Part shown: positions 26,745 to 36,768 of the stretch, piece after piece
Numbering within the stretch: the first letter of the stretch is position 1
How the letters are laid out: the number at the start of each line of letters is the position of its first letter
Assembly: GCA_001642945.1 (NCBI GenBank)
Contig: LGRT01000018.1
Coordinates: 248,001 to 312,000 of the forward strand
Direction of reading: 5' to 3'
Length of the DNA: 64,000 nt
From: Rhodobacteraceae bacterium SB2
GTDB lineage: Bacteria; Pseudomonadota; Alphaproteobacteria; Rhodobacterales; Rhodobacteraceae
The notes under the pieces: model-generated
Databases searched by the model: none
Told to the model about the DNA's origin: nothing
The model's input: the letters and a program-made list of their open reading frames with translations, nothing else
Program-made: the position numbers and the translations under genes

Positions 26745-28028
26745 TCAATAGGGCCGAAGCGATTCAATGAAATCTCTAGGCCATATTTGGGCCTGCAGGC
26801 CAGAATGCGGGCGCAAAGCGGGTGCGCATAAAAATCCTGTTTGATCAAAAATAGCGGGCTGCGCCACCAACGCTTTAAACGGCAGGTCAATATCAAGATG
26901 CGGGCGTAGTTTCGCAGCCTCAGTAGGTCCAAGAGCTGCCACCCAAAGCTTGGCAGATGGCGAGGCCTGCGACATTGTGAGGCGCCAACGCTTATCCCAT
27001 AATGTCTTGGGCCGCAGCGCCACCGGCTTGGGCGCAATCGCCTGCGCTTCCCGCGTGATGTAAAGACAGTTTTTCCACAAAAACATCATACACCCATGAA
27101 GCGTCTGAGCTTTGCCCAAAAGCAGCAAGTCCAATGCCTGATCACGCGCCGCCTGCCGCGGCGGATATGGGTTCGCAGACACCCAGCACAAAGCTTTTGA
27201 AAACAGACGCTTTTGCAACAAAGACGGCAGGCCGCAAAAGGCAGATAAGCGCAATCGCAGATCCCCGCTATATTCTTCGGTTAACATCTCTGCCACCTGA
27301 TGAACTTGCGCGTCAAATTGCATTTTTGATTTCGCCATTTTGGCGGCGATATTGGATAAATCTTGGGCGGTGATGCCCTGGCGCGCCAATTCAGGAAGAT
27401 GCTGGCGCATTCGCACGCGTTCGTATTTTCTGTCAGAGTTTGACGGATCCTCAACCCAATCCACAGCTTGATCGTTTAAAAATGCGCGCAACTTAACGCC
27501 CGAGCTTTTCAATAAAGGCCGCAAAAGCCAAAAATCACCCTGCTCGGAAAAAACCCGCCGCTTTTGTGGTATTCCGGCCAAACCATCAACACCCGCTGGG
27601 CGGCGCAAACGCATCAAGACGGTTTCAGCCTGATCCTCAAGCGTGTGCGCCATGAGCACGACATCGGCGCCATCGCGCATTTCATCGATCAAACGATAGC
27701 GCGCCAACCTGGCTTTTTTCTGCAAATTCCCCCCGTCTACGCGCTCATTCCATCGTCCAGTCCGATGCGACACGCCCAGTTTTTCAGCTTGCCGCGCCAC
27801 GAAAATTGCCTCATCCGCGCTGCCCGCACGCAAATCATGATCGATGGTGATCACGCTGCAACGCACGCCTTGGCTGTGACACCACTCCGCCGCAAGCACC
27901 ATCAGCGCCATACTATCGCCCCCTCCAGAAACAGCGAGCGCAATATGGCTAGGTTTGTGGGATCCTAATAATGTAACTAGCGCAGATGAAAATTCACTTT
28001 TCAACGCGCTGCTATCGCTCAAAAGCAC
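26745..28028 (-). CDS. tilS: tRNA(Ile)-lysidine synthetase
   Basis: 427 aa (E. coli 432). PP-loop ATPase motif IALAVSGGGDSMALMVLAAE, a second block with HTLEDQAETVLMRLRRPAGV, the IRPLL-like LLRPLLKSSG and the VDWVEDPSNSDRKYERVRMR stretch that is typical of TilS. It converts C34 of the CAU-anticodon tRNA-Ile to lysidine, so that AUA is read as isoleucine. The start is a GTG at 28028, overlapping the cpoB stop by 10 nt. Confidence 0.95.
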   Translation of the reverse strand: MLLSDSSALKSEFSSALVTLLGSHKPSHIALAVSGGGDSMALMVLAAEWCHSQGVRCSVITIDHDLRAGSADEAIFVARQAEKLGVSHRTGRWNERVDGGNLQKKARLARYRLIDEMRDGADVVLMAHTLEDQAETVLMRLRRPAGVDGLAGIPQKRRVFSEQGDFWLLRPLLKSSGVKLRAFLNDQAVDWVEDPSNSDRKYERVRMRQHLPELARQGITAQDLSNIAAKMAKSKMQFDAQVHQVAEMLTEEYSGDLRLRLSAFCGLPSLLQKRLFSKALCWVSANPYPPRQAARDQALDLLLLGKAQTLHGCMMFLWKNCLYITREAQAIAPKPVALRPKTLWDKRWRLTMSQASPSAKLWVAALGPTEAAKLRPHLDIDLPFKALVAQPAIFDQTGFLCAPALRPHSGLQAQIWPRDFIESLRPY

Positions 28029-28822
28029 TGCAACCTTTGCATTTCACTTTGCGCAGCTGCCGCGTAGGAGGTACCCGGAAACAACAGCTCAACTTGCGAT
28101 AACATTTGACATCCGGTCTCCATCTGCCCCAAGCTGATCAAAGAATTAGACAGCCTTTGCAGCGCATCTGGAGATTTGAGCGTGTTGTAACTTTCTAAAT
28201 AAGCACGCGCGCTGGCTTTATAATCTTCTACCGCTTCAAAGGCCTTGCCGCGCAGCAAATGGGCCTCTGCGATCAACGGGCTATCGGGATAGGTCTGGCT
28301 GAAACGGTTGAGCATTTCGGCAGCTTCAATATAGTTTTCCGCGTCAAATGCGCTTTTTGCAAGATCAAAATCTGCCTCTTCTCCGACAGCCAATTCAGGG
28401 GAGGCTTCGATAGGCACGGTTTGTTCCTGAAGCTCTGCATCACCACCCAAGGTGGTGGTGTCGGCCAAGTTTGAAATATCGCCGCCTTCAAGTTCGATCA
28501 GGCGAAACTCAAGATCACCGATCCTATTGGTTCCGTCTTCAACCACACGCTTCAGCCGATAATCTAACTGTTCCGTTGCCCCGGTCAATCGCTGCAATTC
28601 CAATTCTATCGCATTCACCCGCTCTAAAACACTATCGTCCGACTGCAAACCGCTGGGCAGTTGCGTGGTCGATAATTCGCGCTTTAACTTTTGGATCTCA
28701 ATATAAAGCACGCCAAGATCTTGGCGGATATCCGCCAAAGACTGGTCTTTTTCTTGGGCAAATACCGCCCCAGAGCACAGTAAAAAGGCCCATAACACAA
28801 CACGAAGCAAGGGCCCAGCCAT
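28019..28822 (-). CDS. cpoB: Tol-Pal system protein CpoB/YbgF
   Basis: 267 aa. Signal peptide at residues 1-22 (ends CSGAVFAQ). Residues about 28-85 form an N-terminal coiled coil (LADIRQDLGVLYIEIQKLKR), then a spacer, then a C-terminal TPR region with FDLAKSAFDAENYIEAAEML and PDSPLIAEAHLLRGKAFEAV. It sits in the periplasm and links Tol-Pal with peptidoglycan synthesis during constriction in other bacteria. Starts 4 nt after pal, and its end overlaps tilS. Confidence 0.93.
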   Translation of the reverse strand: MAGPLLRVVLWAFLLCSGAVFAQEKDQSLADIRQDLGVLYIEIQKLKRELSTTQLPSGLQSDDSVLERVNAIELELQRLTGATEQLDYRLKRVVEDGTNRIGDLEFRLIELEGGDISNLADTTTLGGDAELQEQTVPIEASPELAVGEEADFDLAKSAFDAENYIEAAEMLNRFSQTYPDSPLIAEAHLLRGKAFEAVEDYKASARAYLESYNTLKSPDALQRLSNSLISLGQMETGCQMLSQVELLFPGTSYAAAAQSEMQRLQCF

Positions 28823-28826
28823 CGGT

Positions 28827-29324
28827 TTATGACCCCAGATTATCTAACAAGGTGACCGCGCGCCGGTTTACAGAATAGCAGCTTTCTCTGCTGCAAAGCT
28901 CTATCGGGCGCTCTTTGCCAAAACTCACCGTCTGAATGCGCGATCCAGCTACGCCGCGCGCCGAAAGATATTCACGCACAGCATTGGCGCGGCGCGCACC
29001 CAGTGCAAGGTTATACGCGCGAGTGCCTTGCTCGTCTGCATGCCCCTCAACCAGAATAGAGTAATCACCATTTTCCAACAGCCAATCCGCCTGCCCATCC
29101 AAAACAACGCGCCCTGCCTCGGTCAAACTTGATTGATCAATCTCAAAAACCACCCGATCCCCAATTGCAGATTGGAAATAGGCAGGCGAAGTTGGATCCC
29201 CAATCGCGCCAGCAGGATCCGTGCCAAAGCTTGATCCGCTGCCAAACCCTCCTGTTCCGGTTTCAGAACAGGCGGCGAGGAAAAGAATTCCCGTTAAAAT
29301 AAACCAACGTGCGCATCGTCTCAT
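28827..29324 (-). CDS. pal: peptidoglycan-associated lipoprotein
   Basis: 165 aa from the ATG at 29324 (GAGGGG upstream). Lipoprotein signal ILTGILFLAAC with lipobox LAAC. OmpA-like domain in the C-terminal two thirds: FEIDQSSLTEAGRVVLDGQA, VEGHADEQGTRAYNLALGAR and RIQTVSFGKERPIELCS. It anchors the outer membrane to peptidoglycan and interacts with TolB. A frame extending 16 codons upstream is not supported by signal-peptide logic. Two late cysteines (in ELCSRESCYSVNRR) look disulfide-capable. Confidence 0.96.
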   Translation of the reverse strand: MRRCARWFILTGILFLAACSETGTGGFGSGSSFGTDPAGAIGDPTSPAYFQSAIGDRVVFEIDQSSLTEAGRVVLDGQADWLLENGDYSILVEGHADEQGTRAYNLALGARRANAVREYLSARGVAGSRIQTVSFGKERPIELCSRESCYSVNRRAVTLLDNLGS

Positions 29325-29415
29325 CACATTTGCCCCTCGCTTTTTTACGTGCCTAGCATATCCGGAAAACATTTAAAATCATTGATCAACGATATGTCAC
29401 AACGGTTTTGGTATT

Positions 29416-30762
29416 TCACCCACCCAAGGGAGACCACGCAGGATCAGATGCGCCATCCGGCGTACGAACAGGCTGTAGATTTCGCCCCGAAACATCCACA
29501 GAGTAAAGGCTGGAAGCCCCATTTGCACCTTGGGTTTCACGGGCGAACATGATCACCCGGCCATTTGGCGACCAACTCGGCCCTTCATCCAAAAACGACG
29601 CGGTTAACAAGCGTTCTTGTGATCCATCAACGCGCATAACCCCGATGTGAAAGCGCCCCTTACTTTGCTTTGTAAAGGCAATCATATCACCCCTTGGCGA
29701 CCACACTGGCGTTCCATACCGGCCATTTCCAAAGCTGACACGCTTGGCGCTACCGCCGCGCGCAGGCATTACATAAAGCTGCGGATCCCCCGAGCGATCG
29801 CTTTCAAACACGACCTGCGTGCCATCTGGTGAGAAGCTGGGCGCGGTTTCAATCGCGGGCGAGTTGGTGAGACGTCGTTGCTTTCCCGAGGACAGGCTCA
29901 TGATATAAATATCTGTATTTCCGCCCTTTTCTAACGAATATACGACCGAGTTGCCATCGGGAGAAAAGCGCGGCGCAAAGCTCATTGTACCATTTGAGTT
30001 TTGCAAAACGCGGCGGCGCGCCGAGCCAACATCCATCAGGTAAATACGCGGAAACCCGCTTTCATAGCTGGTATATAAAAGCTTATCTCCGCTCGGGGAG
30101 AAGCGCGGCGCAAGCACCAGCGCAGAGCTATCCGTCAAATACTGCACATTTTCGCCATCATAATCCATTACGGCCAAACGTTTCTTACGTGACCCCTTGC
30201 GCCCAGTTTCAGACACAAACACCACGCGGCTGTCAAAATAGCCGGTTTCACCCGTGATCCGGCTATATACAACATCCGCCACTTTATGCGCGATCCGGCG
30301 CCAGCCATCGGCGCGCCCCGTAAATTGCAGCCCCTGCCCCATTTCCTGGCCAGCAAACACATCATAAACGCGAAATTTGACCGTTATTTGACCACCGGCT
30401 TCCGCCGTTACCGCGCCAGCAATCAACGCTTGCGCATTGATCGCCGCCCAATCGGAGAATTGCACCGGGGACGAAAAACTGGTTATTTTTGAAATATGCG
30501 CGCGGCTTGGGATAGCGCGAAACAACCCGCTGCTGGTAAGGTCCTGCACCACCAACTCGGCCAACTGGCTGGCATAGTCCGCCCCACCTGCATTCTCAGC
30601 GATAAAGGCGGGCGCCGCGAAGGCCAAAGGCTCAACAACCCCTTCGGTTATTTCCAAACGCAACGGCGCCGCAGCGCCAAGCGTTGCAAAAAAGGCAAGC
30701 TGAATGAGCAAAACCAACCGAAATAGGAGCGTGCCTTTGCCAAAATAGCGCATCATCTTCAT
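29416..30762 (-). CDS. tolB: Tol-Pal system translocation protein TolB
   Basis: 448 aa. Signal peptide about residues 1-32 ([18 protein letters not shown]). N-terminal domain with [16 protein letters not shown]. Then a six-bladed beta-propeller built from WD-like PD40 repeats such as [20 protein letters not shown] and [20 protein letters not shown]. It is the periplasmic partner of Pal and TolA. Starts by ATGA overlap with tolA. Ninety-one nt separate it from pal. Confidence 0.96.
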   Translation of the reverse strand: MKMMRYFGKGTLLFRLVLLIQLAFFATLGAAAPLRLEITEGVVEPLAFAAPAFIAENAGGADYASQLAELVVQDLTSSGLFRAIPSRAHISKITSFSSPVQFSDWAAINAQALIAGAVTAEAGGQITVKFRVYDVFAGQEMGQGLQFTGRADGWRRIAHKVADVVYSRITGETGYFDSRVVFVSETGRKGSRKKRLAVMDYDGENVQYLTDSSALVLAPRFSPSGDKLLYTSYESGFPRIYLMDVGSARRRVLQNSNGTMSFAPRFSPDGNSVVYSLEKGGNTDIYIMSLSSGKQRRLTNSPAIETAPSFSPDGTQVVFESDRSGDPQLYVMPARGGSAKRVSFGNGRYGTPVWSPRGDMIAFTKQSKGRFHIGVMRVDGSQERLLTASFLDEGPSWSPNGRVIMFARETQGANGASSLYSVDVSGRNLQPVRTPDGASDPAWSPLGG

Positions 30763-31910
30763 CTCATTTTCTCGGGGTTAAACGTCATTTCAATCTCCCG
30801 CCAGTGTTCATATTTCTCTGTTGGTAAATTGTAGCCGCCTTTCTGGCAACGTAAAACCGCTCTGCGCGCCGCTTGAAAGGCTGTTTTTGCCGCCGAGTCA
30901 GCGCCGCCTTGGCTTGAGATCAGACGCAAGCTGCCCGGTTTCACCTTGCCCTCTGGTGTCATTTGCATGCCCAAAACAACCGTGACATTGGCTGCAGGGC
31001 TTCCAATATCAACAACCCAACATTTTTGCACGGCCACGCGCAATGTATCTTCTTCAGTTTGGGTCAAAGGCGGCCCTGTAGGCGCGGTTTCGCCAATTGC
31101 ATCAGCCAGCGCAGCGGCCACGGCTGCCTCTGTCTCGGCCCTGCGCGTTGGCTCTGGCGTGGGATCGACGTCGGGCTTTGGCTCGGGCAGCGGCGCTGGC
31201 TCGGGCAGCGGTTCTGGTTCTGGAGCGGGCACCTCAGGCTGAGGCGGCGCGGCAGGTCGCTTCGGCGGTCGAGCAGATTGCTGGGGCGCAAAAGATGGCA
31301 TTTCTTCTGCTTCTGTTACAATTTCCCGACTGGCGGCCTCTGGCGCGCTGGCCTCTTCTTTAGGCGGCGCAACCGGCGCGCTCAAATCATCTGGAATTGC
31401 CGCTTCCTGCCGCAGATCATCGAGGTTTACCTCTGGTGGCGGTGGAGCCACCTCTTCCAGCGCCACGCGCTGCGCAGGGCGCAGAACGGGGCGGTCGCTC
31501 ATCTGGCTGGCCTGCGGCATATCCTCCGAAACAAGGGGGGCAAATTGCGGGCTAGTATCCAGAATATCAGGCGTGGGCATTTTCAAAGCTTCAGGCGTTT
31601 TCGGCGCTGTTGCGGGAAGCTCGGGGCTTTCGTTTTGCATGGGCGCACGCATCGTTTCCACGGCTTGCTCAGGATCAGGCGCAGCAGGGCTGTCTTCTGC
31701 CTGCGCCGCAAGCGGATCCAAATCATCCAGAACTTGCGCGGCTGTCGGCGCCGTATCCGACAACACTAAATCTGCAAATTCTTGCGGCGTGATCAAGGCC
31801 ACATTCGACACTTCAAAAGGCACTGACTGAGGTTTGAAAATACCCCCAAGCAGCACCCAGCTGAGCACTCCAATATGCAGCGTGGCAGAGAGATAATTAC
31901 CAATATGCAT
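30759..31910 (-). CDS. tolA: TolA-like energy-transducing protein
   Basis: 383 aa from the ATG at 31910, the first position that puts the start right before the single N-terminal membrane helix ([18 protein letters not shown]) and after the tolR stop. Residues about 35-270 are proline/alanine/glutamate-rich and low complexity, including long runs of alternating Pro and Glu, the periplasm-spanning arm. The last ~100 residues ([17 protein letters not shown], then [20 protein letters not shown]) form a TolA/TonB-C-type domain. It couples the TolQR motor to TolB-Pal. The open frame on the other strand here is only the complement of the Pro-rich arm. Confidence 0.9.
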   Translation of the reverse strand: MHIGNYLSATLHIGVLSWVLLGGIFKPQSVPFEVSNVALITPQEFADLVLSDTAPTAAQVLDDLDPLAAQAEDSPAAPDPEQAVETMRAPMQNESPELPATAPKTPEALKMPTPDILDTSPQFAPLVSEDMPQASQMSDRPVLRPAQRVALEEVAPPPPEVNLDDLRQEAAIPDDLSAPVAPPKEEASAPEAASREIVTEAEEMPSFAPQQSARPPKRPAAPPQPEVPAPEPEPLPEPAPLPEPKPDVDPTPEPTRRAETEAAVAAALADAIGETAPTGPPLTQTEEDTLRVAVQKCWVVDIGSPAANVTVVLGMQMTPEGKVKPGSLRLISSQGGADSAAKTAFQAARRAVLRCQKGGYNLPTEKYEHWREIEMTFNPEKMR

Positions 31911-31920
31911 CGTCGGCGGC

Positions 31921-32388
31921 TCAGCCGTCCGGGTCGGCCAAGGCTGGCCCCCCGACATCGGTAACCAAACCAATATTTGAGAAGCCACCCGCGTTTAGCG
32001 CGCCCATAACCTGCACCACCGCTTCATAAGAAATCGCACCATCTGCGCGTAAATACACCCGATCACTGCTCCGCTCCGAGGCAATCGCCCGCAATTTTGG
32101 GATCAAGGCCTCCACCGCTGTGGGGGTTTCTTGGATCAGAATTTCACCCGATGCGGTTAAGGTCACAGTGAGGGGTTCTTCTTTCTCACTGGGCAGCGCA
32201 TTGGCGGCTGTTTTGGGCAGCTCAACGGGTACGCCCACGGTCAGCATCGGCGCCGCTACCATAAAAATAATCAGTAAAACCAGCATAACATCCACAAAAG
32301 GCGTGACGTTAATTTCGGCCATCGGCACCCGACGGCGACGGTTACCCCGCCGACGCTGAGAGGTTTTTTGGCCGATGCTTGCCCCCAT
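31921..32388 (-). CDS. tolR: Tol-Pal system protein TolR
   Basis: 155 aa ExbD/TolR protein: basic N-terminus (SQRRRGNRRRRVPMAEINVT), membrane helix FVDVMLVLLIIFMVAAPMLT with the conserved motor aspartate, and a periplasmic domain ending SNIGLVTDVGG. It works with TolQ as a proton-driven stator. Two nt from tolQ. Confidence 0.96.
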   Translation of the reverse strand: MGASIGQKTSQRRRGNRRRRVPMAEINVTPFVDVMLVLLIIFMVAAPMLTVGVPVELPKTAANALPSEKEEPLTVTLTASGEILIQETPTAVEALIPKLRAIASERSSDRVYLRADGAISYEAVVQVMGALNAGGFSNIGLVTDVGGPALADPDG

Positions 32389-32390
32389 CT

Positions 32391-33086
32391 TTAGCTGTCC
32401 AACTGGCGGCTAAGGATGGTCGAAAACTCATCCGCAAAGCTTTCATAGCCAGAGATAATCCGCTCGCTATCAGCGCTTAATTTATTATAAAAAATAACTG
32501 CCGGAATCGCGGCCAAAAGGCCAAGGCCCGTGGCCAGAAGCGCTTCGGCAATGCCGGGTGCAACAACCGCCAGATTGGTGTTTTGTTGCTCGGCTATTTC
32601 GATAAAAGCGTTCATTATGCCCCAGACTGTGCCGAAAAGCCCAATGAAAGGCGCCGTTGATCCAACCGTCGCCAAAATCGCCAAGCCCGCTTGTAAACTA
32701 TCGGCTTCTTTGCCAACGGCCACATCCATAGACCGGTCAATCCGCGCTTGCGCGCCAGCAATCAGCGCCCCATCAGAGCGGTGCGAGCGTTGCCATTCCA
32801 TCATCCCAGCCGCGAATATCTTTTGCGAGCGGCCTTTGGGTTCAGGCCCCAGCTTTTCAAAAAGCCCGTCCAAAGGCTCGCCTGACCAAAACGCACGATC
32901 AAAGCGTTTGGCTTCGCCGCGCGCCAAACGGAAAACCCAAAGCCGTTGAAAAATCACCGACCAAGACCAAAACGAGGCCGCGATTAACATTAAAATAACT
33001 GCTTTTACGGTGAACGTTGCCCGCGCAAACAGGGCCCAAAATGAGAAATCAATCTCTTGCGCCAGTGCCAGCGTTTCTGCTTCCAT
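32391..33086 (-). CDS. tolQ: Tol-Pal system protein TolQ
   Basis: 231 aa from the ATG at 33086 (GCAGGAAC upstream). MotA/TolQ/ExbB proton channel with three membrane helices: about residues 17-39, 136-158 (LAILATVGSTAPFIGLFGTV) and 170-192 (VVAPGIAEALLATGLGLLAA). The GTVWGIMNAF motif is conserved. It energises TolA for outer-membrane invagination at the division site. First of the tolQRAB-pal-cpoB genes, 91 nt after ybgC. Confidence 0.97.
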   Translation of the reverse strand: MEAETLALAQEIDFSFWALFARATFTVKAVILMLIAASFWSWSVIFQRLWVFRLARGEAKRFDRAFWSGEPLDGLFEKLGPEPKGRSQKIFAAGMMEWQRSHRSDGALIAGAQARIDRSMDVAVGKEADSLQAGLAILATVGSTAPFIGLFGTVWGIMNAFIEIAEQQNTNLAVVAPGIAEALLATGLGLLAAIPAVIFYNKLSADSERIISGYESFADEFSTILSRQLDS

Positions 33087-33177
33087 GTTCCTGCTCTTCA
33101 AAAATTGGTCGATTTACGACTTATTATCATGGCTTTTAACCTATTGCCGCTTCAAAACCAAGCCGTATCAACAGCGT

Positions 33178-33582
33178 TTACAAATCTGTGACCTTCACAA
33201 ATGAATTGAGGCGAAATTCCGCCGGCAAGCGCGTAGGCTTGCCCGCCGCATTCAGCGCAACCAAAATCACCTGCGCTTGAAATAACAGATCCAAATCGCG
33301 ATACACGTTTTGTTGCAGATATAACCGCGCCGATGTCAGCTTGGTCATTTCTGTTGTGATTTGAAGCGGCTCATCGAAATGCGCCGGTTGCAGATAATCA
33401 GCCGTAATTTTGCGCACCGCAAACACCAATCCCTGCGCGGTTCTCAACCTGTTTTGATCAATCCCCAAGCTGCGCACCCAATCGCTGCGCGCGCGTTCAA
33501 TATATTTCAGGTAATTCGCGTAATAAACGATCCCTGCCATATCCGTATCTTCATAATACACTCTTAGCGAAAACTGATGCAT
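33178..33582 (-). CDS. ybgC: acyl-CoA thioesterase YbgC (tol-pal associated)
   Basis: 134 aa hot-dog thioesterase, start ATG at 33582 (AAGGGGG upstream). The catalytic YYEDTDMAGIVYYANYLKYI motif with the active aspartate is intact. YbgC hydrolyses short acyl-CoA thioesters and always neighbours tol-pal. An upstream frame extension of 35 codons overlaps the preceding gene and is rejected. Confidence 0.95.
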   Translation of the reverse strand: MHQFSLRVYYEDTDMAGIVYYANYLKYIERARSDWVRSLGIDQNRLRTAQGLVFAVRKITADYLQPAHFDEPLQITTEMTKLTSARLYLQQNVYRDLDLLFQAQVILVALNAAGKPTRLPAEFRLNSFVKVTDL

Positions 33583-33592
33583 AAGCGCCCCC

Positions 33593-34225
33593 TTATTGAA
33601 CCGACATTTGTGACAGCCGCGCGAACACGCGCAGCGCATGCGATTTATCTTCAGCCAGTTCGGGTAAAGTTGGATCATAAGAGGCACGGATCAGATTGCC
33701 AATTTCAGGCCGCAGCACCGCCCGGCCATCGGGCAAAATGGCCAGCGGTGATTGGCTCAGAAACGCGTGATCTGACCAAAGCAGAATAGATTGCACAACC
33801 TGCGTCAGACACAGCGTTTCAGCGGGCAATTCGCTGAGAACGGCATCCATACGCAAAAACACGAAACAGGCTTTGATCCCACCGCTCTTTTCAAACCGAA
33901 ACAACCGGTATTGATTGGCCTCTGCAGCAGCCAGTTGCGCCACCATTGATGACAAATTTGGCACCAATTTATCAAGATTTGGCACCTCCAAAAGCTCTTC
34001 CCAGTCTGAAAAGAAGAAAAACATCAAATTGGAACCCAGCTCAGGGTCGGTTTCGCTGACCTCTATCCCTGCCAGCGCCGCGACCGCCTGCACAGCGCCT
34101 TTCACCACCGGCAAAGTTGCATCATCAACGCCAAAAACGATTGGCGCCATCGGGCGTGCCCAGCGGGCGAATTTATACCCGCCCTCGCTGCGGGTAAAAT
34201 AGGCCTCTACCTCCTCCGCGTTCAT
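33593..34225 (-). CDS. conserved protein of unknown function between ruvB and ybgC
   Basis: 210 aa, acidic, no signal peptide or clear membrane helix. Mid-region FFFFSDWEELLEVPNLDKLV and later QYRLFRFEKSGGIKACFVFL form alternating strands and helices. I do not recognise a characterised domain. It sits 10 nt before ybgC and 107 nt after ruvB, all on one strand, and I recall a similar gene at this position in other Rhodobacteraceae, so it is probably a lineage-conserved gene co-transcribed with tol-pal. No catalytic motif is visible. Confidence 0.7.
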   Translation of the reverse strand: MNAEEVEAYFTRSEGGYKFARWARPMAPIVFGVDDATLPVVKGAVQAVAALAGIEVSETDPELGSNLMFFFFSDWEELLEVPNLDKLVPNLSSMVAQLAAAEANQYRLFRFEKSGGIKACFVFLRMDAVLSELPAETLCLTQVVQSILLWSDHAFLSQSPLAILPDGRAVLRPEIGNLIRASYDPTLPELAEDKSHALRVFARLSQMSVQ

Positions 34226-34332
34226 CCTACATCCTTTCTGTCGCCTTCTGCCCCTTTTGCGATAACAAGCTTTGCGCCGATAGCAAAGTCTTCTGATCTG
34301 GCGATATCGGCCTCAAACGCCAGCGCAGAGGG

Positions 34333-35352
34333 CTAAATCAAAAGATCACCTTGTGATTTTGGCGGGGTTAAACCCAAATGCGCCCAGCCACTCTGTGCCA
34401 ACATTCTGCCCCGCGGCGTGCGCTGAACAAGACCACGCTGCATCAAATAAGGCTCGATCACCTCCTCCAAAGCATCGCGGCTTTCCGAAAGCGCCGCGCT
34501 CAGGGTTTCTATGCCCACCGGCCCGCCCGCATAATGTTCGGCCATCAGCATCAAGTAGCGCCGATCCGCGCCATCAAGGCCCATATTATCCACGCCAAGG
34601 CGATGCAGCGCATGATCGGCAAGGTCGCGCGTGACGGTGCCATCCCCCTCAACCAAGGCGAAATCAACAACCCGGCGCAACAACCGCCCCGCAATCCGCG
34701 GCGTTCCGCGGGCCCGGCGCGCAATTTCACGCGCTCCGGCCTCATCTGCAGGGGCGCCCAATTTGCGCGCGTTACGGCTGACAATCAGAAATAATTCATC
34801 CTCGCTGTAGAACTCAAGCCGGGTCGGAATGCCAAAACGGTCCCGCAACGGCGTTGTCAGCAATCCCAGCCGTGTGGTCGCCCCGACCAGGGTAAAGGGC
34901 TGTAATTCAATCCGAACGGTGCGCGCGGCGGGGCCCTCTCCGATCACCAAATCCAGTTCAAAATCCTCTAAGGCCGGATAAAGAACTTCCTCAACAACCG
35001 GATTTAGGCGGTGGATTTCATCAATAAACAGAACATCGCGGGCTTCAAGATTCGTAAGAATGGCTGCCAAATCACCAGGTTTTGCCAAAACAGGGCCCGA
35101 GGTCATGCGAAAATTTACCCCCAACTCGCGGCTCATAATTTGGGCGAGCGTGGTCTTTCCCAACCCAGGCGGGCCATAAAACAGCGTGTGATCCATGGCT
35201 TCGCCGCGTTGGCGCGCCGATTGGATAAAGACTTTTAGGTTCGAACGGGCTTCAGCTTGCCCGATAAACTCATCCAATCCCTGCGGACGCAACGCCCGGT
35301 CATTATCCTCTGGTTGCGCGTCGGGGGTTAAAATAGGGTCGCGATCTTCCAT
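34333..35352 (-). CDS. ruvB: Holliday junction branch migration ATPase RuvB
   Basis: 339 aa AAA+ motor. Walker [19 protein letters not shown], Walker [19 protein letters not shown], sensor-1 region [20 protein letters not shown], arginine finger near GIPTRLEFY, and a C-terminal winged helix ([20 protein letters not shown]). Drives branch migration with RuvA. Starts 3 nt after ruvA. Confidence 0.98.
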   Translation of the reverse strand: MEDRDPILTPDAQPEDNDRALRPQGLDEFIGQAEARSNLKVFIQSARQRGEAMDHTLFYGPPGLGKTTLAQIMSRELGVNFRMTSGPVLAKPGDLAAILTNLEARDVLFIDEIHRLNPVVEEVLYPALEDFELDLVIGEGPAARTVRIELQPFTLVGATTRLGLLTTPLRDRFGIPTRLEFYSEDELFLIVSRNARKLGAPADEAGAREIARRARGTPRIAGRLLRRVVDFALVEGDGTVTRDLADHALHRLGVDNMGLDGADRRYLMLMAEHYAGGPVGIETLSAALSESRDALEEVIEPYLMQRGLVQRTPRGRMLAQSGWAHLGLTPPKSQGDLLI

Positions 35353-35355
35353 GCC

Positions 35356-36042
35356 CTATCCTTTCGGCGCCAAAAGCTGCAAAGCGGCTCGTATGATTGC
35401 AGCGCTATCCCCCTCGGGCAGCGTTCCCAACGCCTGCATAACCGCGCTGGCCGCGTCACCGGGCGCGTATCCCAGATTTGTCAATGCAGACAGCGCATCT
35501 GCCTGAACGCTGGGATCTGGTTGCTTTGCTTGCCCGGCAGAAGCTGGCGCCGTTACTCTTGCCTCAATCACCTCTGCCTCATCGGTCAGCGGGGGCGAAA
35601 CAGATGCAGGCGCGCTGTTTTGCGCAGCCATCGCCATAACGCTGGGCGCTTTATCTTTTAGTTCAATCACCACGCGTTGCGCCGTTTTTGGCCCGATCCC
35701 TTTAGCGGCTTTCACCGCATTCCAATCGCCTAAAGCAATGGCGCGGCTGACACCATCCGCGCCCAATGCCCCCAAAATGGCCAGCGACGCCTTGGCGCCA
35801 ACCCCCTGAACCGACATTAGCAACCGGTGCCATTCTTTTTCGACTAGACTGGAAAAACCAAACAGCTGTAACAGATCTTCGCGCACCAGCAGATCTGTAT
35901 AAAGGGCAACCGCCTCACCCGGCCCAGGCAAGCTCATCATCGTTCGCTCAGAGCAATACACCAAATATCCGATACCTTTGACATCCAGCAAAATATGATC
36001 CTCAGCGCGATAATCTATGCGACCTGATAATTTACCGATCAT
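35356..36042 (-). CDS. ruvA: Holliday junction DNA-binding protein RuvA
   Basis: 228 aa. OB-fold N-terminus ([20 protein letters not shown]), tandem helix-hairpin-helix motifs ([40 protein letters not shown]), a flexible Ala/Pro linker and a C-terminal RuvB-contacting UBA-like domain ([20 protein letters not shown]). Start overlaps the ruvC stop by 4 nt. Confidence 0.97.
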   Translation of the reverse strand: MIGKLSGRIDYRAEDHILLDVKGIGYLVYCSERTMMSLPGPGEAVALYTDLLVREDLLQLFGFSSLVEKEWHRLLMSVQGVGAKASLAILGALGADGVSRAIALGDWNAVKAAKGIGPKTAQRVVIELKDKAPSVMAMAAQNSAPASVSPPLTDEAEVIEARVTAPASAGQAKQPDPSVQADALSALTNLGYAPGDAASAVMQALGTLPEGDSAAIIRAALQLLAPKG

Positions 36043-36545
36043 ACCGCCACCTTGGCCAAAGCCTGTTCAAGTTTTCCCGATGCGCGGGCGTGATGTGCAT
36101 GGCACAGCGCGATCGCCAAGGCATCCGCAGCATCCGCATTCTTGATCTGCACACCTGGCAGCTGCAACCGCACCATGTGATCAATCTGCGCCTTATCTGC
36201 ATGGCCAACGCCCACGACCGTTTTTTTCACTTTATTGGGGGCATATTCCGCCACGCTTAGGCCCGCTTGCGCTGGAACCAGCAGAGCGACTGCGCGCGCT
36301 TGACCCAATTTTAGCGTTGCAACCGCGTCTTTATTAACAAAAGTCTGCTCAACAGCGGCAGTGCTCGGCTCCCACGCCAGCATCACCGCCTGCAGCTGCT
36401 CGTAGAGCGAAAGCAACCTTAGCGCCAAATCATCGCCTTTTGAGTGACATACCCCATTGGCCACATGCGAAATCTTGCTGCCGGCCACGTCGATGATGCC
36501 CCAGCCCATATTGCGCAACCCCGGATCGACTCCTAAAACCCGCAT
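36039..36545 (-). CDS. ruvC: Holliday junction resolvase RuvC
   Basis: 168 aa from the ATG at 36545 (CAGGGC upstream; an ATG 8 codons earlier is not needed). Catalytic acids lie in [14 protein letters not shown] and [20 protein letters not shown], and [20 protein letters not shown] supplies the C-terminal aspartates. It resolves Holliday junctions processed by RuvAB. First gene of the ruvCAB unit, with a LexA-like box upstream. Confidence 0.97.
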   Translation of the reverse strand: MRVLGVDPGLRNMGWGIIDVAGSKISHVANGVCHSKGDDLALRLLSLYEQLQAVMLAWEPSTAAVEQTFVNKDAVATLKLGQARAVALLVPAQAGLSVAEYAPNKVKKTVVGVGHADKAQIDHMVRLQLPGVQIKNADAADALAIALCHAHHARASGKLEQALAKVAV

Positions 36546-36578
36546 CTTAACTGCCCTGTTATTATTCAATAAGCGTTA

Positions 36579-36593
36579 GCACGAAACGTGAAC
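36579..36593 (-). promoter_or_regulatory. LexA-like box upstream of ruvCAB
   Basis: On the minus strand GTTC-ACGTTTC-GTGC, one mismatch from the alphaproteobacterial LexA consensus GTTC-N7-GTTC, 34-48 nt before the ruvC start. ruvCAB is SOS-controlled in several alphaproteobacteria. Confidence 0.45.
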
Positions 36594-36768
36594 ATATGCC
36601 AATCGGAAAGTGACAGATCCTTCAAAACAACAAAAAAAAGGCACCCGTCAAAACTTACATATTGCGCGAACAACCACCGGCCCTTTTACAGGCTAGGCGC
36701 TTGAACTATTCGGTCTTTGAAGAACATCCGCCCTCAATGCGCACAAATCAGCAAGCCGGCATAATTGT

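Noticed and set aside
30963-31769. Long plus-strand frame opposite tolA
   Set aside because: Complement of the Pro/Glu/Ala-rich arm of TolA; low complexity creates long open frames on both strands.
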